A program made the translations under genes and the position numbers. From positions 1-21,047 of IMG/VR virus record IMGVR_UViG_3300025137_000371: a DNA stretch of 21,047 nucleotides, one strand, 5' to 3'. Below, in pieces: positions 1-7,650 of this stretch. The notes under the pieces were generated by a model. It was given only the letters and a program-made list of their open reading frames with translations, did not search any database and was not told the DNA's origin. Numbering within the stretch: position 1 is the first letter of the stretch; every line of letters begins with the position of its first letter. The stretch is from a virus.

Positions 1-1
1 G

Positions 2-43
2 TTTGCTATACCTAAAGCAGAGGATTTTCCTGATGATTTTTAG
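2..43 (+). CDS. 3' end of an upstream gene, acidic C-terminal tip (possibly single-stranded DNA-binding protein)
   Basis: The window opens inside a reading frame that ends at TAG 41-43. The readable residues are FAIPKAEDFPDDF. An acidic tip ending in Phe is the partner-binding tail of bacterial SSB proteins (DDDIPF) and resembles the acidic tails of phage SSBs, so an SSB-like protein is plausible. It lies directly upstream of a helicase operon on the same strand, which fits. Only 13 residues are visible, so this is a suggestion and not an identification. Confidence 0.4.
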   Translation, partial: FAIPKAEDFPDDF

Positions 44-51
44 GGGTTTAC

Positions 52-80
52 TTTTCATCTAAAATACATTAAGATATAAT
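52..80 (+). promoter_or_regulatory. Sigma70-type promoter for the metallopeptidase-helicase operon
   Basis: A perfect -10 box TATAAT lies at 75-80. Seventeen bases upstream is TTTTCA (52-57), which matches 4 of 6 positions of TTGACA. It sits in the only gap (44-104) before the + strand genes, and an AAGGAG ribosome binding site follows at 93-98. Transcription would begin near position 87. Because the window is AT-rich, a chance -10 match is possible. Confidence 0.5.
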
Positions 81-104
81 TTAATTAGAACCAAGGAGAA
101 TATA

Positions 105-884
105 ATGAATAAAAAAATAGATAAAATTTTATCTCAAGACTTAGAGTATCAAAAACTTGCGATTAAGTTTGCTAATGTTATGGTTGATGAGGTATTTAAA
201 AGTAAACACGAAATTTTTTACAATCACACAAATAAGAAAGATAAAAAGAAGTCTGTGTTGAGACATGTTAAGGATTGGACTTTTTTATTTACTCATTATG
301 CAAGTCAAGGATCATCTGCTGGTAATGCTATTTGTTACAGCGATAATCAACTCAAATCATCTTTGAATCTGAGAGGCAGGAAATATAAACAGAAATATAG
401 ATCAGGTTATGCTATGAAAATTACTGCTATCTGTGATGTTGGTTCTGATTGTGTAAAGGACGATTATCATTATTATATTTGGGAGTATCCATCAATTAGA
501 AATAAGATTGGTATTGGTGATGGCTATACTAAAGACGACAGAATTAAATTGTTGGCAATTGTTGCTCACGAGTTGGCTCATATTATTTGTGACTTTATAA
601 GAAGATGGGCAAAGCATGGACACCACTGGGAACAATCAATAGAATGGGGCAAGAATCCTTTACACGAAAGACTTGCTAGATTGCCTTGGAACTATAAAAA
701 TCCTAGCACTGCTATCCCCAATCCTAACAATTTGGATATAGCCAATAGATATTATGGACACCAAAAAGGTTGGCAAGAAGTTTACAAAATACTAAGAGAT
801 GAATTTGTAAATGATTACATGATTACTACAAAAGAATATAATGAAATAAACAGAGAGGAAAAGATAGCAGCAAAGAATGTTTAA
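105..884 (+). CDS. SprT-like zinc metallopeptidase
   Basis: This is a 259-residue protein with the zincin motif HELAH at residues 155-159 (His155 and His159 bind zinc, Glu156 is catalytic). HGHHW at 171-175 supplies the third ligand in the arrangement seen in SprT/Spartan-type proteases (HExxH followed by HGxxW). There is no signal peptide, so it acts in the cytoplasm. Cellular Spartan degrades proteins crosslinked to DNA; what phage SprT-like proteins do is not established. The N-terminal 60 residues are Lys-rich, as in a nucleic-acid-associated protein. The start is set by AAGGAG six bases upstream. The end overlaps the helicase start by 8 bases, so the two are probably translationally coupled. 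Lack of the usual zinc-ribbon C-terminus makes it a minimal SprT-like domain. Confidence 0.75.
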   Translation: MNKKIDKILSQDLEYQKLAIKFANVMVDEVFKSKHEIFYNHTNKKDKKKSVLRHVKDWTFLFTHYASQGSSAGNAICYSDNQLKSSLNLRGRKYKQKYRSGYAMKITAICDVGSDCVKDDYHYYIWEYPSIRNKIGIGDGYTKDDRIKLLAIVAHELAHIICDFIRRWAKHGHHWEQSIEWGKNPLHERLARLPWNYKNPSTAIPNPNNLDIANRYYGHQKGWQEVYKILRDEFVNDYMITTKEYNEINREEKIAAKNV

Positions 885-2325
885 AGTAAAGCCGACAATA
901 ATACTTGGTGGTCCAGGAACAGGTAAGACCACCAAGTTAATTTCAATTGTAATGAATGAGATTGATTCTGGTGTAGATCCTCAACACATTGCTTATGTTA
1001 GCTTTACCAAACAAGCTGCATATGGTGCTCGTAAAAGAATGGATTTAACAGAGAAGCAAACTCCTTGGTTTCGTACTTTACACTCTATGGCATTTAGGAA
1101 ACTTGGTATGAGTAGAACTGAAGTCCTTGATCATAGCCATTATCAAAAAGTTTGCTCTATGCTTGGTATGACTTTCACTGGCTTTGTTGATCTTGAAGCA
1201 CCTGCTTATGGACCAGAAGGCAATAAGTGTTTAGCAATTATTGAATACTCTAGAAATACATTAACAGACTTAAAAGTGTCTTGGTCGAGTCATGGTTCTG
1301 GAGTTGATTGGTTTAAGTTAAAAAGATTTAATGATACATTAGTTGATTATAAAAAAGACATGAATGTTATTGATTACTCTGATATGTTAGAAAAGTTTGT
1401 TGCTGCAGAATCAAACTTGGGTGTTGAAGTAGCAATCATAGATGAAGCACAAGACTTAACTCCACTTCAATGGTTAGTCTGTAAAACAGCTTTCAAAGAC
1501 TGTAAAAGAATATACATAGGTGGTGATGATGATCAAGCTATATACAAATGGTCAGGTGCTGATGTTGAAACTTTTATTAATTTAAAAGGCAATGTTGAAG
1601 TATTAAAGAAGTCTCATAGACAACCAATACAAGTATTTAAACAAAGTAGTGTTATCTTAAATAGAATATCTAAAAGAAGAATAAAAGAATATGAGCCATC
1701 AGATAGGCAAGGCAAAGTTTTTTGGCACAATCGTGTTGAAGGCATAGACTTGTCAAAAGGTACATGGTTGCTATTGGGTCGTAATTATTATTTGTTAAGA
1801 CATTACGAGATGATGGTTCGTGAGCAAGGTTATCTTTACACAACCAAAGGCAGATTAAGTTTTGATAAAAATTTGATAAGAGCAATACAATCTTATGAGA
1901 GTCTTAGAAAAGGCAACAAGGTTACAGGAGCAGAAGCAAATATTATTATGAAAAGACTAAAGATAGATAAAAAAGTTGAAACTGGTAAAGATTATAGTTC
2001 TGCTGATTTAGAAATAGATACAACTTTAATATGGCATGATGCATTTAAAGGTGTTGGAATTAAAGACAGAGAGTATTTAGTTTCTTGTTTAAGGAGAGGT
2101 GAAGACCCAAGAAAAGAACCTAGAATAAGAATAGATACTGTTCATGCTAGTAAAGGAGCAGAAGCAGAGAATGTTATAGTTATGTCAGATGTTTCAAGAC
2201 AGTCTTACAATGGTCTGCAAATGTCACCAGATGATGAACACAGAGTATTCTATGTCGCTTTGACTAGGGCTATGAATAATTTACACATAGTGCAACCACA
2301 AACATCTATGTTTTACAGAATGTAA
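877..2325 (+). CDS. UvrD/Rep-family superfamily 1A DNA helicase
   Basis: This 482-residue protein has the full SF1A motif set. Walker A GGPGTGKTT is at 11-19; motif Ia lies around residues 38-50; Walker B with DEAQD is at 185-193; motif III GGDDDQAIYKWSGA is at 215-228; motif IV KKSHRQP is at 244-250; motif V TVHASKGAEAENV is at 421-433; motif VI VFYVALTRAMNNL is at 457-469. It should be an ATP-driven 3'-5' DNA translocase used in replication, recombination or repair. It is much shorter than UvrD (about 720 residues), so the 1B/2B accessory domains must be reduced. The ATG overlaps the metallopeptidase stop (ATGTTTAA) and has only a distant GAGG upstream, which fits translational coupling. 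It ends immediately against the stop of the first - strand gene. Confidence 0.9.
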   Translation: MFKVKPTIILGGPGTGKTTKLISIVMNEIDSGVDPQHIAYVSFTKQAAYGARKRMDLTEKQTPWFRTLHSMAFRKLGMSRTEVLDHSHYQKVCSMLGMTFTGFVDLEAPAYGPEGNKCLAIIEYSRNTLTDLKVSWSSHGSGVDWFKLKRFNDTLVDYKKDMNVIDYSDMLEKFVAAESNLGVEVAIIDEAQDLTPLQWLVCKTAFKDCKRIYIGGDDDQAIYKWSGADVETFINLKGNVEVLKKSHRQPIQVFKQSSVILNRISKRRIKEYEPSDRQGKVFWHNRVEGIDLSKGTWLLLGRNYYLLRHYEMMVREQGYLYTTKGRLSFDKNLIRAIQSYESLRKGNKVTGAEANIIMKRLKIDKKVETGKDYSSADLEIDTTLIWHDAFKGVGIKDREYLVSCLRRGEDPRKEPRIRIDTVHASKGAEAENVIVMSDVSRQSYNGLQMSPDDEHRVFYVALTRAMNNLHIVQPQTSMFYRM

Positions 2326-2541
2326 TTAAACTTCATCTCCGTACCTAGACTCGCAATAAAATTCAAAGCCTTTTAATTCCTCTCCATAAGTTAATATGTG
2401 AGGTGTAAGTAATTCCATTTTATGCTCTGCAATGTATTCATGACACTGCCAAGTGTCTTCAAATGTGTTAGCTTTGTATTCTCTGCCAATATTTACGTCT
2501 GTGCTGTGGAAAGTCATTACAATTGTTATTACAAACCACAT
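2326..2541 (-). CDS. Small membrane-anchored or exported protein with a Cys pair
   Basis: This is a 71-residue protein of unknown function. Residues 1-10 form a short hydrophobic N-terminus that could be a signal anchor. The rest is polar with two Cys (33 and 63) that could form a disulfide outside the cytoplasm. It is the last gene of the late operon, starting in a TAATG overlap with the 55-residue membrane protein before it, so it is probably made together with the lysis proteins. A spanin-like or superinfection-related role is conceivable but nothing in the sequence proves it. The layout resembles the 76-residue protein encoded at 13933-14163. Its stop codon abuts the stop of the opposing helicase. 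Confidence 0.6.
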   Translation of the reverse strand: MWFVITIVMTFHSTDVNIGREYKANTFEDTWQCHEYIAEHKMELLTPHILTYGEELKGFEFYCESRYGDEV

Positions 2542-2708
2542 TATTTAATCCACTTATCAATTAATTTTTTACCTGCATAAACAAACATTATTAATAAAAC
2601 TATTAATATAAAATCTAATGCATTAGAGCCTGTGTCTACTTCTACTTTGCCTTTATCAAAAGCAATCCTTTCATTACCTATTATTTCAACAGAAGTAATT
2701 TCTTCCAT
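2541..2708 (-). CDS. Small single-TM membrane protein in the lysis block
   Basis: This 55-residue frame fills exactly the space between the holin and the last gene. Its ATG (2708-2706) overlaps the holin stop as TAATG, and its own stop (2543-2541) overlaps the next ATG in the same way. Coupling at both ends is strong evidence that it is a real gene. Residues 1-28 are polar and mildly acidic, residues 29-46 (LDFILIVLLIMFVYAG core) form one transmembrane helix, and the tail is basic (KKLIDKWIK), which predicts the C-terminus inside the cytoplasm. Its position right after the holin suggests a lysis accessory or antiholin role, which is inferred from context only. Confidence 0.65.
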   Translation of the reverse strand: MEEITSVEIIGNERIAFDKGKVEVDTGSNALDFILIVLLIMFVYAGKKLIDKWIK

Positions 2709-3115
2709 TATTTTTTAAACTTTTTAAGAGTTGTAACTCCAAAAGCACCACCAACAATAGTTAAAACTATAATCCAATAATAATCATTTGCTTGAGATAA
2801 TATTTGCCAACCTCGTTCCATGTATGGTTGAGCTGGTCCAACGAAATGTGCTAAGAAAACTAAGGTAAATACAACTGTGATCCATTCATCTTTCCAGCTA
2901 TTTTCTTGTTGTCTTACTTGCTCTAATTGAACTCCTATTTTAGCAACATCAACTGCTTGTGCTGCTTCTATTTCTTTTGCTTTTATTATTTTTTCTTTTT
3001 CCATCTTGTGCTTTATAGCACCGACAGTTTTTTCAGCTACTAATTTAGTTATAGGATTGTTAAGCAGACCACCCCCTAATCCTAGTAGTGGTTTAATCAG
3101 TAATAATGGATTCAT
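2708..3115 (-). CDS. Holin, GTA three-TM type
   Basis: This 135-residue protein has a hydrophobic Gly/Leu-rich N-terminus (3-19), a charged amphipathic helix (30-70), the sequence WKDEW at 74-78, and two clear membrane segments at about 78-94 and 112-130, ending in KKFKK. This layout, with W-K-D-E-W before the first TM, is that of the GTA_holin_3TM family, which releases gene transfer agent particles and occurs in many phages. It would form holes in the inner membrane so that the lysozyme can reach peptidoglycan. AGGAT lies a few bases upstream of the ATG. It follows the lysozyme gene in the same operon. Assignment rests on motif recall, without an alignment. Confidence 0.75.
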   Translation of the reverse strand: MNPLLLIKPLLGLGGGLLNNPITKLVAEKTVGAIKHKMEKEKIIKAKEIEAAQAVDVAKIGVQLEQVRQQENSWKDEWITVVFTLVFLAHFVGPAQPYMERGWQILSQANDYYWIIVLTIVGGAFGVTTLKKFKK

Positions 3116-3242
3116 TGCTTTTATCCTTTTTTTGTTTTTTAGGTTTATTCTTTAATTTTCTCTCCTCTCTCTGTCTAATAGATTCTTTATAAGAAAGCTC
3201 TAACAGTTTGTTCTCATTATCCCAATATTCGTGAAACTTCAC
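3093..3242 (-). CDS. Possible small, very basic protein between lysozyme and holin
   Basis: A 49-residue frame starts at GTG (3242-3240), four bases after the lysozyme stop, and ends at TAA 23 bases inside the holin gene. It would otherwise be a 131-base gap in a region with almost no gaps. The product is KFHEYWDNENKLLELSYK at the start and then strongly basic (RQREERK, KNKPKKQKKDK). There is no transmembrane segment and no good ribosome binding site near the GTG, so initiation would rely on coupling. The reading may simply be AT-rich leader sequence for the holin. Confidence 0.4.
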   Translation of the reverse strand: MKFHEYWDNENKLLELSYKESIRQREERKLKNKPKKQKKDKSNESIITD

Positions 3243-3246
3243 TTAA

Positions 3247-3690
3247 TTAAATTGGTATCTCTTCATCACAGTTACGCATTACATCAGACAAACTTTGAGC
3301 TCTGTTAGGAGTTTGCTTTGCCCATAGACTATCAAGCATTTGTTCTGATGCTTCTGTATAGTCTTTTTCTTTTAATGCTTTCCACATCATTTTAAATTTC
3401 ATGACACCACCTATACCAAGTTGGAAAATCATTTCAATTATAACTTCTTTTGCTTTTTGGTGTAAGTCTAATTCACTAGTAAGAGAATTAGCATGAGATA
3501 AAGCATTGTTAAAATCAGTTTTAAATATTAAACCTAAATGCTCCTTGCTGTATTCTTTTCCTTCTTCCCAGATTTCATCACTTTTACACAGATGACCATA
3601 TCCGATTGTTTTAAATCCTAGCGAATCTTTATACACTTTTGGAACAAAACCTTCATGCAGTTTTATTCTTTCCATTAGTTCTTCGTACAT
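3247..3690 (-). CDS. Endolysin, T4-type lysozyme (GH24 muramidase)
   Basis: This 147-residue enzyme cleaves the MurNAc-GlcNAc bonds of peptidoglycan. The catalytic triad of T4-type lysozymes is present: Glu13 in HEG, Asp22 in KDSLG, and Thr28 in TIGYGH, with the spacing E-8-D-5-T close to that of T4 lysozyme. There is no signal peptide or SAR anchor, so it depends on a holin for export. A strong AAGGAG lies six bases before the ATG and overlaps the end of the preceding gene. It is slightly shorter than T4 lysozyme (164). It lies between two membrane-protein genes that look like holins. Confidence 0.92.
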   Translation of the reverse strand: MYEELMERIKLHEGFVPKVYKDSLGFKTIGYGHLCKSDEIWEEGKEYSKEHLGLIFKTDFNNALSHANSLTSELDLHQKAKEVIIEMIFQLGIGGVMKFKMMWKALKEKDYTEASEQMLDSLWAKQTPNRAQSLSDVMRNCDEEIPI

Positions 3691-3700
3691 TTTGTTCTCC

Positions 3701-3913
3701 TTACATTATGGAGCGAACGATCAAATAACACATTTGAGCAAATACAGTACCACCTACAACCCAAACAAATTTAGTTAATCTGTCGATATCCTGAGCCATG
3801 TGAGAAAGATGATTGTCTTTCATGATATCTATTTTTTGATGAAGTAATTTGAGTTCGCCTTTTATTTCTATTATGGCTTCTTTATTTGATTGTGGTGTAT
3901 TTCTGCTTGGCAT
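3701..3913 (-). CDS. XhlA-like small membrane protein, candidate holin component
   Basis: This 70-residue protein has a predicted coiled-coil/amphipathic helix (about 12-45, EIKGELKLLHQKIDIM) followed by one transmembrane segment (49-69). That is the architecture of the hemolysin XhlA family, which are small holin-associated membrane proteins of phages and prophages. It is directly upstream of the lysozyme gene, the usual place for a holin. With the three-TM holin downstream, the phage would have two candidate membrane-lesion proteins. The gene follows a 42-base AT-rich gap and has no clear Shine-Dalgarno. The family call is by architecture rather than by a diagnostic motif. Confidence 0.6.
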   Translation of the reverse strand: MPSRNTPQSNKEAIIEIKGELKLLHQKIDIMKDNHLSHMAQDIDRLTKFVWVVGGTVFAQMCYLIVRSIM

Positions 3914-3955
3914 CTATTTTTTATAGCTTATTTTTGATACTTAGTATATTGTTTT

Positions 3956-4360
3956 TTAGTGATCGTGATCATCATCTTCATCAGCAAAGTAATCATGACC
4001 ATCAGAGTTAGGATTATTGGCTAATGCATACTCTTTTCCGTATATTTTATATGTAAATATGTAGTTTAATGCTGTTATTTCGTCCTCTTTATGTGTATTT
4101 TTAGCAAAATTAAGGACTATATCATCAGTTAATTGGTTCATAGGTATGAAATCAGACCTATCCCCCATGCCTATTTGTATAGTATCAAAAGGAATCCAAA
4201 ATTCTTCTGTTGCTGATTTATCCTCTCTTGTTGCAGTTATTTCTACTAGGATATTTTTTACTATGTTCTCTAATCTATCATATCCAGGCTCGTCAAAAGT
4301 CCCAAATAAAAAGTCTTTCAAGACCCAATTATAATTATAATCTGTGAAAGGATAACTCAT
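3956..4360 (-). CDS. Unknown protein with His/Asp-rich tail, tail-tip neighbour
   Basis: This is a 134-residue protein of unknown function. Its ATG overlaps the tail-tip stop as ATGA, so it is coupled to that gene and may be a structural or assembly partner. The body is mixed alpha/beta with no transmembrane segment. The last 15 residues, DGHDYFADEDDDHDH, are almost all acidic or His, an obvious divalent-metal-binding or disordered acidic tail. The DHDH codons create a GATC repeat at the DNA level. No family was recognised. It is the last gene before the lysis block. Confidence 0.6.
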   Translation of the reverse strand: MSYPFTDYNYNWVLKDFLFGTFDEPGYDRLENIVKNILVEITATREDKSATEEFWIPFDTIQIGMGDRSDFIPMNQLTDDIVLNFAKNTHKEDEITALNYIFTYKIYGKEYALANNPNSDGHDYFADEDDDHDH

Positions 4361-7300
4361 ACTGAGAACTTATATGCCCTATATTGCACTGCTTTTGAAG
4401 AATTTAGTGTAACTCCACTCCCATCTCCTTGTGCAGATAGAACTATTGTTAAAGCATTACTGCCTGTGTAATTGATACCAAAAGCAAATTGAGATTTACT
4501 AGCATCACTAGTATATCTATCTATGTGACCTGCTTGAGAACTTAATGTAAAAGTTTCTATAACTGCAGAGTTGCTGTTCGCTACTGAAGATGGGGTTGTG
4601 TGACTTGTATTGGCACTTCCAAATGTAAATTGACTAGTATCATCAATGAAAGCTAATTGAACTGATTTGACCTGACCATTGCCTCCTTGTATTCTTATGA
4701 AACCATGATAGAATCCTGCACCAGTACCTATTGATCCTAAATTCCTGTTATTCATTCTGTTTTCAAAGAAACTACCTAGTGAAGATCCTGAAATAGTCGT
4801 ACCCACTGATGGCAACACCAAGTCAGTTACAACAAGTCTGTCTGCTGAGATTGTTGATGATGCAATTTTATTTCCTGTAATGGTATTTGCTGTGATTTTA
4901 TCTGCAGTAATAGCATTTGCTGCCAACTTAGCAGTTGTAATAGCTGTGTCAGATATTTTGGTTGTAGTAACTGCACCTGTTGCAAGTTCGTCTGCAGTAA
5001 TAGTACCAACTGCAATTTTATTAGCAGTAATTGTATTTGCTGCAATCTTATCTGCATTAATAGCACCTGCATTTACCTTATCAGTTGTAATAGCACCATT
5101 GGCAATAAAAGTTGTACCAACTGCACCAGTACCAACAAGATTACCTATGTTAGAAGTTGTTACAGTATTTACAGTAGCAAATGATCCTAGTGCAACTGTT
5201 CCATTGCTTACTATACTGCTACCACCTTGAGTTATACTTAACTGTCCTGAAGCTGCAGTTACTGCTATTCCATTTACATCATTAGGAAAGAATGCACTAG
5301 CATTACCTGTAAAGTCTGTTGATCTAATCCAAAATCTTTGTTGTGTGCCTGCTGTTAAGTTTTGTCTGGTAATATTCATAACTTGTCCTGGAGATCCTGC
5401 TACTGAAAAATTAATTGTAGAGTTACCACCAGAGTTTGGATTTCCTGTTCCAGTTCGCATAACAAACTCTGCACCTCTAAAATCAGTTTCGCTTGGATTG
5501 GTAAATGTTAATAATGCACCTTCACCTATTGCTGTTCCTGTCAAGCCTGTATATGCAGATGGAGCAGTTGTGTCTGCTGCAATAGTTAAATTGCTTGATG
5601 TTGCTGCTGAACTTCTTACTCCTAAAACAGACACACAAGTTACTTTACATCTGTAAACACGACCTACTATCAATCCACCAAAACGAGTTGTTGTTACTCC
5701 TTGTTGAACATTTTGAGTATCTACAGTTACAAAAGAGCCACTAAGTTGTGCTTGCAATTGTATTTCTGAATGTGAAATAAAACCACTAGTGCTTTCTGCG
5801 AAAGATAAAATAGCACTTGATAAGAATGTTCCGTCATTGTTTAAATCTCCTGTATTGGTAAATGAACTGATTACTGGAGTTGATACTGATCTAAATGTTG
5901 GTAAATTAGTGTCAGGAGTTGGATCAACAGTTACTGCATCAGCAGAAGGATCAAAATCGTAAGCAGCAGATGTATCTTCTCTTAATGATAAAACACAATG
6001 TAACTGGTTTTGATCAGCACCAAAATTAACTGCAACAACTCTAAAAACTTGATTTGTAAATCCTAACCTTGTTGATGTTATATCAATTCTATCATTAGGA
6101 ACTAAACGCAAACCTTTTAAATTAGTAGATATATTACATTGCAATTCATTCCTTCCTTGAAACAAAACAGTCTTTGCAATTCTTTGTGCTTGGCTACCTG
6201 CAATACACATAGATAAAGGTACATCTTTTATTATCTCTAATCCGTCTTCTGTAACAAAACTATTTTGGATAAATGCAGGGAAGTCTGCTTCTTGCCAACC
6301 ATTTTCAGGACCAACAAAAACTCCTTTCACTCCGTTAAATCTATCTTTTCTAGATATTTTAGTTTGTATCTCTATTGGACCTATTATATCATCATCAGTC
6401 AAACTTAAAGATGAATTTGCAAATGAAGCTGGTGACATTCTAAATACACCACCTGTGTAAGTAAAAGTTCCTGCACAAGATGTTAATATATTTGTAACAT
6501 TAGTTTCATGAGAAGCATCTGATAATAAAGTTCCATCACAACCATATCTAATTTCTTTAGTTCTTTCTGCTGTTATACTAGAGCTTGATGATGGCAGTGA
6601 TGTTGATCTGTTTCTCCAATTTGCTTGATTAGTTGCTAATCTAAATGCTTGGAATTTACTAGAGACAGCACTATCATCATCAGGATGATATTGAGTCAAT
6701 CCGTCACCTAATATTACATAATAAGCTGTACCACCAAAAGTTAATTCATCGCCATCGTGCAAGGTTACAACAGTGCCATCATTTATATAATAATTTACTG
6801 AAGCAATTGATTGAACTGTGTATGTATCAGATATATTGGCAGCATCATCTTTGTGAGCAAACCAAGAATGTGCAACTGATCCTGATGCAATGATATGAGT
6901 ATTATCAATCTCAGAAGATGCTGCACCCAAACCAAATTTAGTATCTTTCATGTAATCAGCAAAAATGTAAGCAGGATTATTTGAGTAATGTGTTGCATTT
7001 CTGTTAAAATCGAAAATCTTTTTCCCTCTTACCAAAGCAGAAACCATAGGTATGCCATTCGGAAAGCTATCAGAGTCATAATTGCACTTAAGAAAAATGC
7101 AAGCTATGCCTTTGAACTTATCAGTTGTATTCAGTGATGTATTGGTACTAAAATCACTCGGTATTGTTTGGGTTGTAGTTCCAGGAAGAACTTGTATGTG
7201 AACTTTGCCATCATACTCTGAAGGATTATTTGCAGTTCTAAAACCAGTAAATGGATCTCCATTAAATGTAACTGGCGTATCACCAATATACAAACGCATC

Positions 7301-7650
7301 ACTCCGTCTATCTCATGGGATGCTATTCCAATAACCATATATAAATCTTGATCATCGTTTGCTGTCTCTATAAATAAAACAACTCCTGATACTTTTGATG
7401 TTCCATAAATTGTTCTTCTAGGATGAGCAGGTTGCTTAATCATTTGCTTTCGCTCTTGCATGCCCATATTTATATCGGGCTTGTCCATTAATTTAGGTAA
7501 AATTAATGCTGTAACTAAGGTTGTTACAAATGCCATTGCGAAAACTGCTGCATAACTTGCAACTGCTACACCAGTTACTACTGCACCTATTGCTGCTGCA
7601 CCTACTGCTGCTGCTCCTGCTGCAACTGCTACTATTACTGCCTGTGGCAT
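4357..7650 (-). CDS. Tail tip / host-specificity protein (lambda gpJ, GTA gp15-like)
   Basis: This 1097-residue protein is the central tail tip that contacts the cell surface. Residues 1-54 are a long Ala/Gly-rich hydrophobic stretch like the membrane-active region of lambda gpI, here joined to the J-type body. PRRTIYGTSKVSGVV (about 77-91) is a typical entry to the J/gp15 tip domain, followed by beta-rich regions to about 610. Two fibronectin III-like domains occupy about 620-800. Residues 851-940 are nine tandem decapeptides, and the last 155 residues form a variable beta-rich domain likely used for receptor binding or trimerisation. The ATG follows the NlpC-like gene stop with no gap, and a G-rich stretch upstream acts as a weak ribosome binding site. 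Confidence 0.88.
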   Translation of the reverse strand: MPQAVIVAVAAGAAAVGAAAIGAVVTGVAVASYAAVFAMAFVTTLVTALILPKLMDKPDINMGMQERKQMIKQPAHPRRTIYGTSKVSGVVLFIETANDDQDLYMVIGIASHEIDGVMRLYIGDTPVTFNGDPFTGFRTANNPSEYDGKVHIQVLPGTTTQTIPSDFSTNTSLNTTDKFKGIACIFLKCNYDSDSFPNGIPMVSALVRGKKIFDFNRNATHYSNNPAYIFADYMKDTKFGLGAASSEIDNTHIIASGSVAHSWFAHKDDAANISDTYTVQSIASVNYYINDGTVVTLHDGDELTFGGTAYYVILGDGLTQYHPDDDSAVSSKFQAFRLATNQANWRNRSTSLPSSSSSITAERTKEIRYGCDGTLLSDASHETNVTNILTSCAGTFTYTGGVFRMSPASFANSSLSLTDDDIIGPIEIQTKISRKDRFNGVKGVFVGPENGWQEADFPAFIQNSFVTEDGLEIIKDVPLSMCIAGSQAQRIAKTVLFQGRNELQCNISTNLKGLRLVPNDRIDITSTRLGFTNQVFRVVAVNFGADQNQLHCVLSLREDTSAAYDFDPSADAVTVDPTPDTNLPTFRSVSTPVISSFTNTGDLNNDGTFLSSAILSFAESTSGFISHSEIQLQAQLSGSFVTVDTQNVQQGVTTTRFGGLIVGRVYRCKVTCVSVLGVRSSAATSSNLTIAADTTAPSAYTGLTGTAIGEGALLTFTNPSETDFRGAEFVMRTGTGNPNSGGNSTINFSVAGSPGQVMNITRQNLTAGTQQRFWIRSTDFTGNASAFFPNDVNGIAVTAASGQLSITQGGSSIVSNGTVALGSFATVNTVTTSNIGNLVGTGAVGTTFIANGAITTDKVNAGAINADKIAANTITANKIAVGTITADELATGAVTTTKISDTAITTAKLAANAITADKITANTITGNKIASSTISADRLVVTDLVLPSVGTTISGSSLGSFFENRMNNRNLGSIGTGAGFYHGFIRIQGGNGQVKSVQLAFIDDTSQFTFGSANTSHTTPSSVANSNSAVIETFTLSSQAGHIDRYTSDASKSQFAFGINYTGSNALTIVLSAQGDGSGVTLNSSKAVQYRAYKFSV
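4831..5100 (-). repeat. Nine tandem 30-bp repeats coding decapeptides in the tail-tip protein
   Basis: Exactly 270 bases encode nine consecutive ten-residue units. Examples are NGAITTDKVN, AGAINADKIA, ANTITANKIA, ANAITADKIT and SSTISADRLV; the consensus is A-N-T-I-T-A-D-K-I-A. Copies differ at several codon positions, so the array is old and the protein pattern is under selection. Regular hydrophobic spacing of this kind is common in the stalk before a phage tail-tip C-terminal domain, where it forms a trimeric rod. The low-complexity DNA produces spurious open frames on other frames. Confidence 0.85.

Noticed and set aside
1670-1885. Short - strand open frame inside the helicase gene
   Set aside because: It lies opposite conserved helicase coding sequence, with no motif or ribosome binding site.
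3914-3955. Possible promoter or operator (ATACT-T-AGTAT dyad, TATACT and TATAAA boxes) before the lysis genes
   Set aside because: The gap is only 42 bases of AT-rich sequence, no -35 match above 3 of 6 was found, and the 11-base dyad is too short to trust.
4827-5230. Open frames on both strands across the tail-tip repeat region
   Set aside because: They are low-complexity (Leu/Gln- or Val/Ala-rich) products of the 30-bp tandem repeat and sit opposite or out of frame with a well-supported gene.
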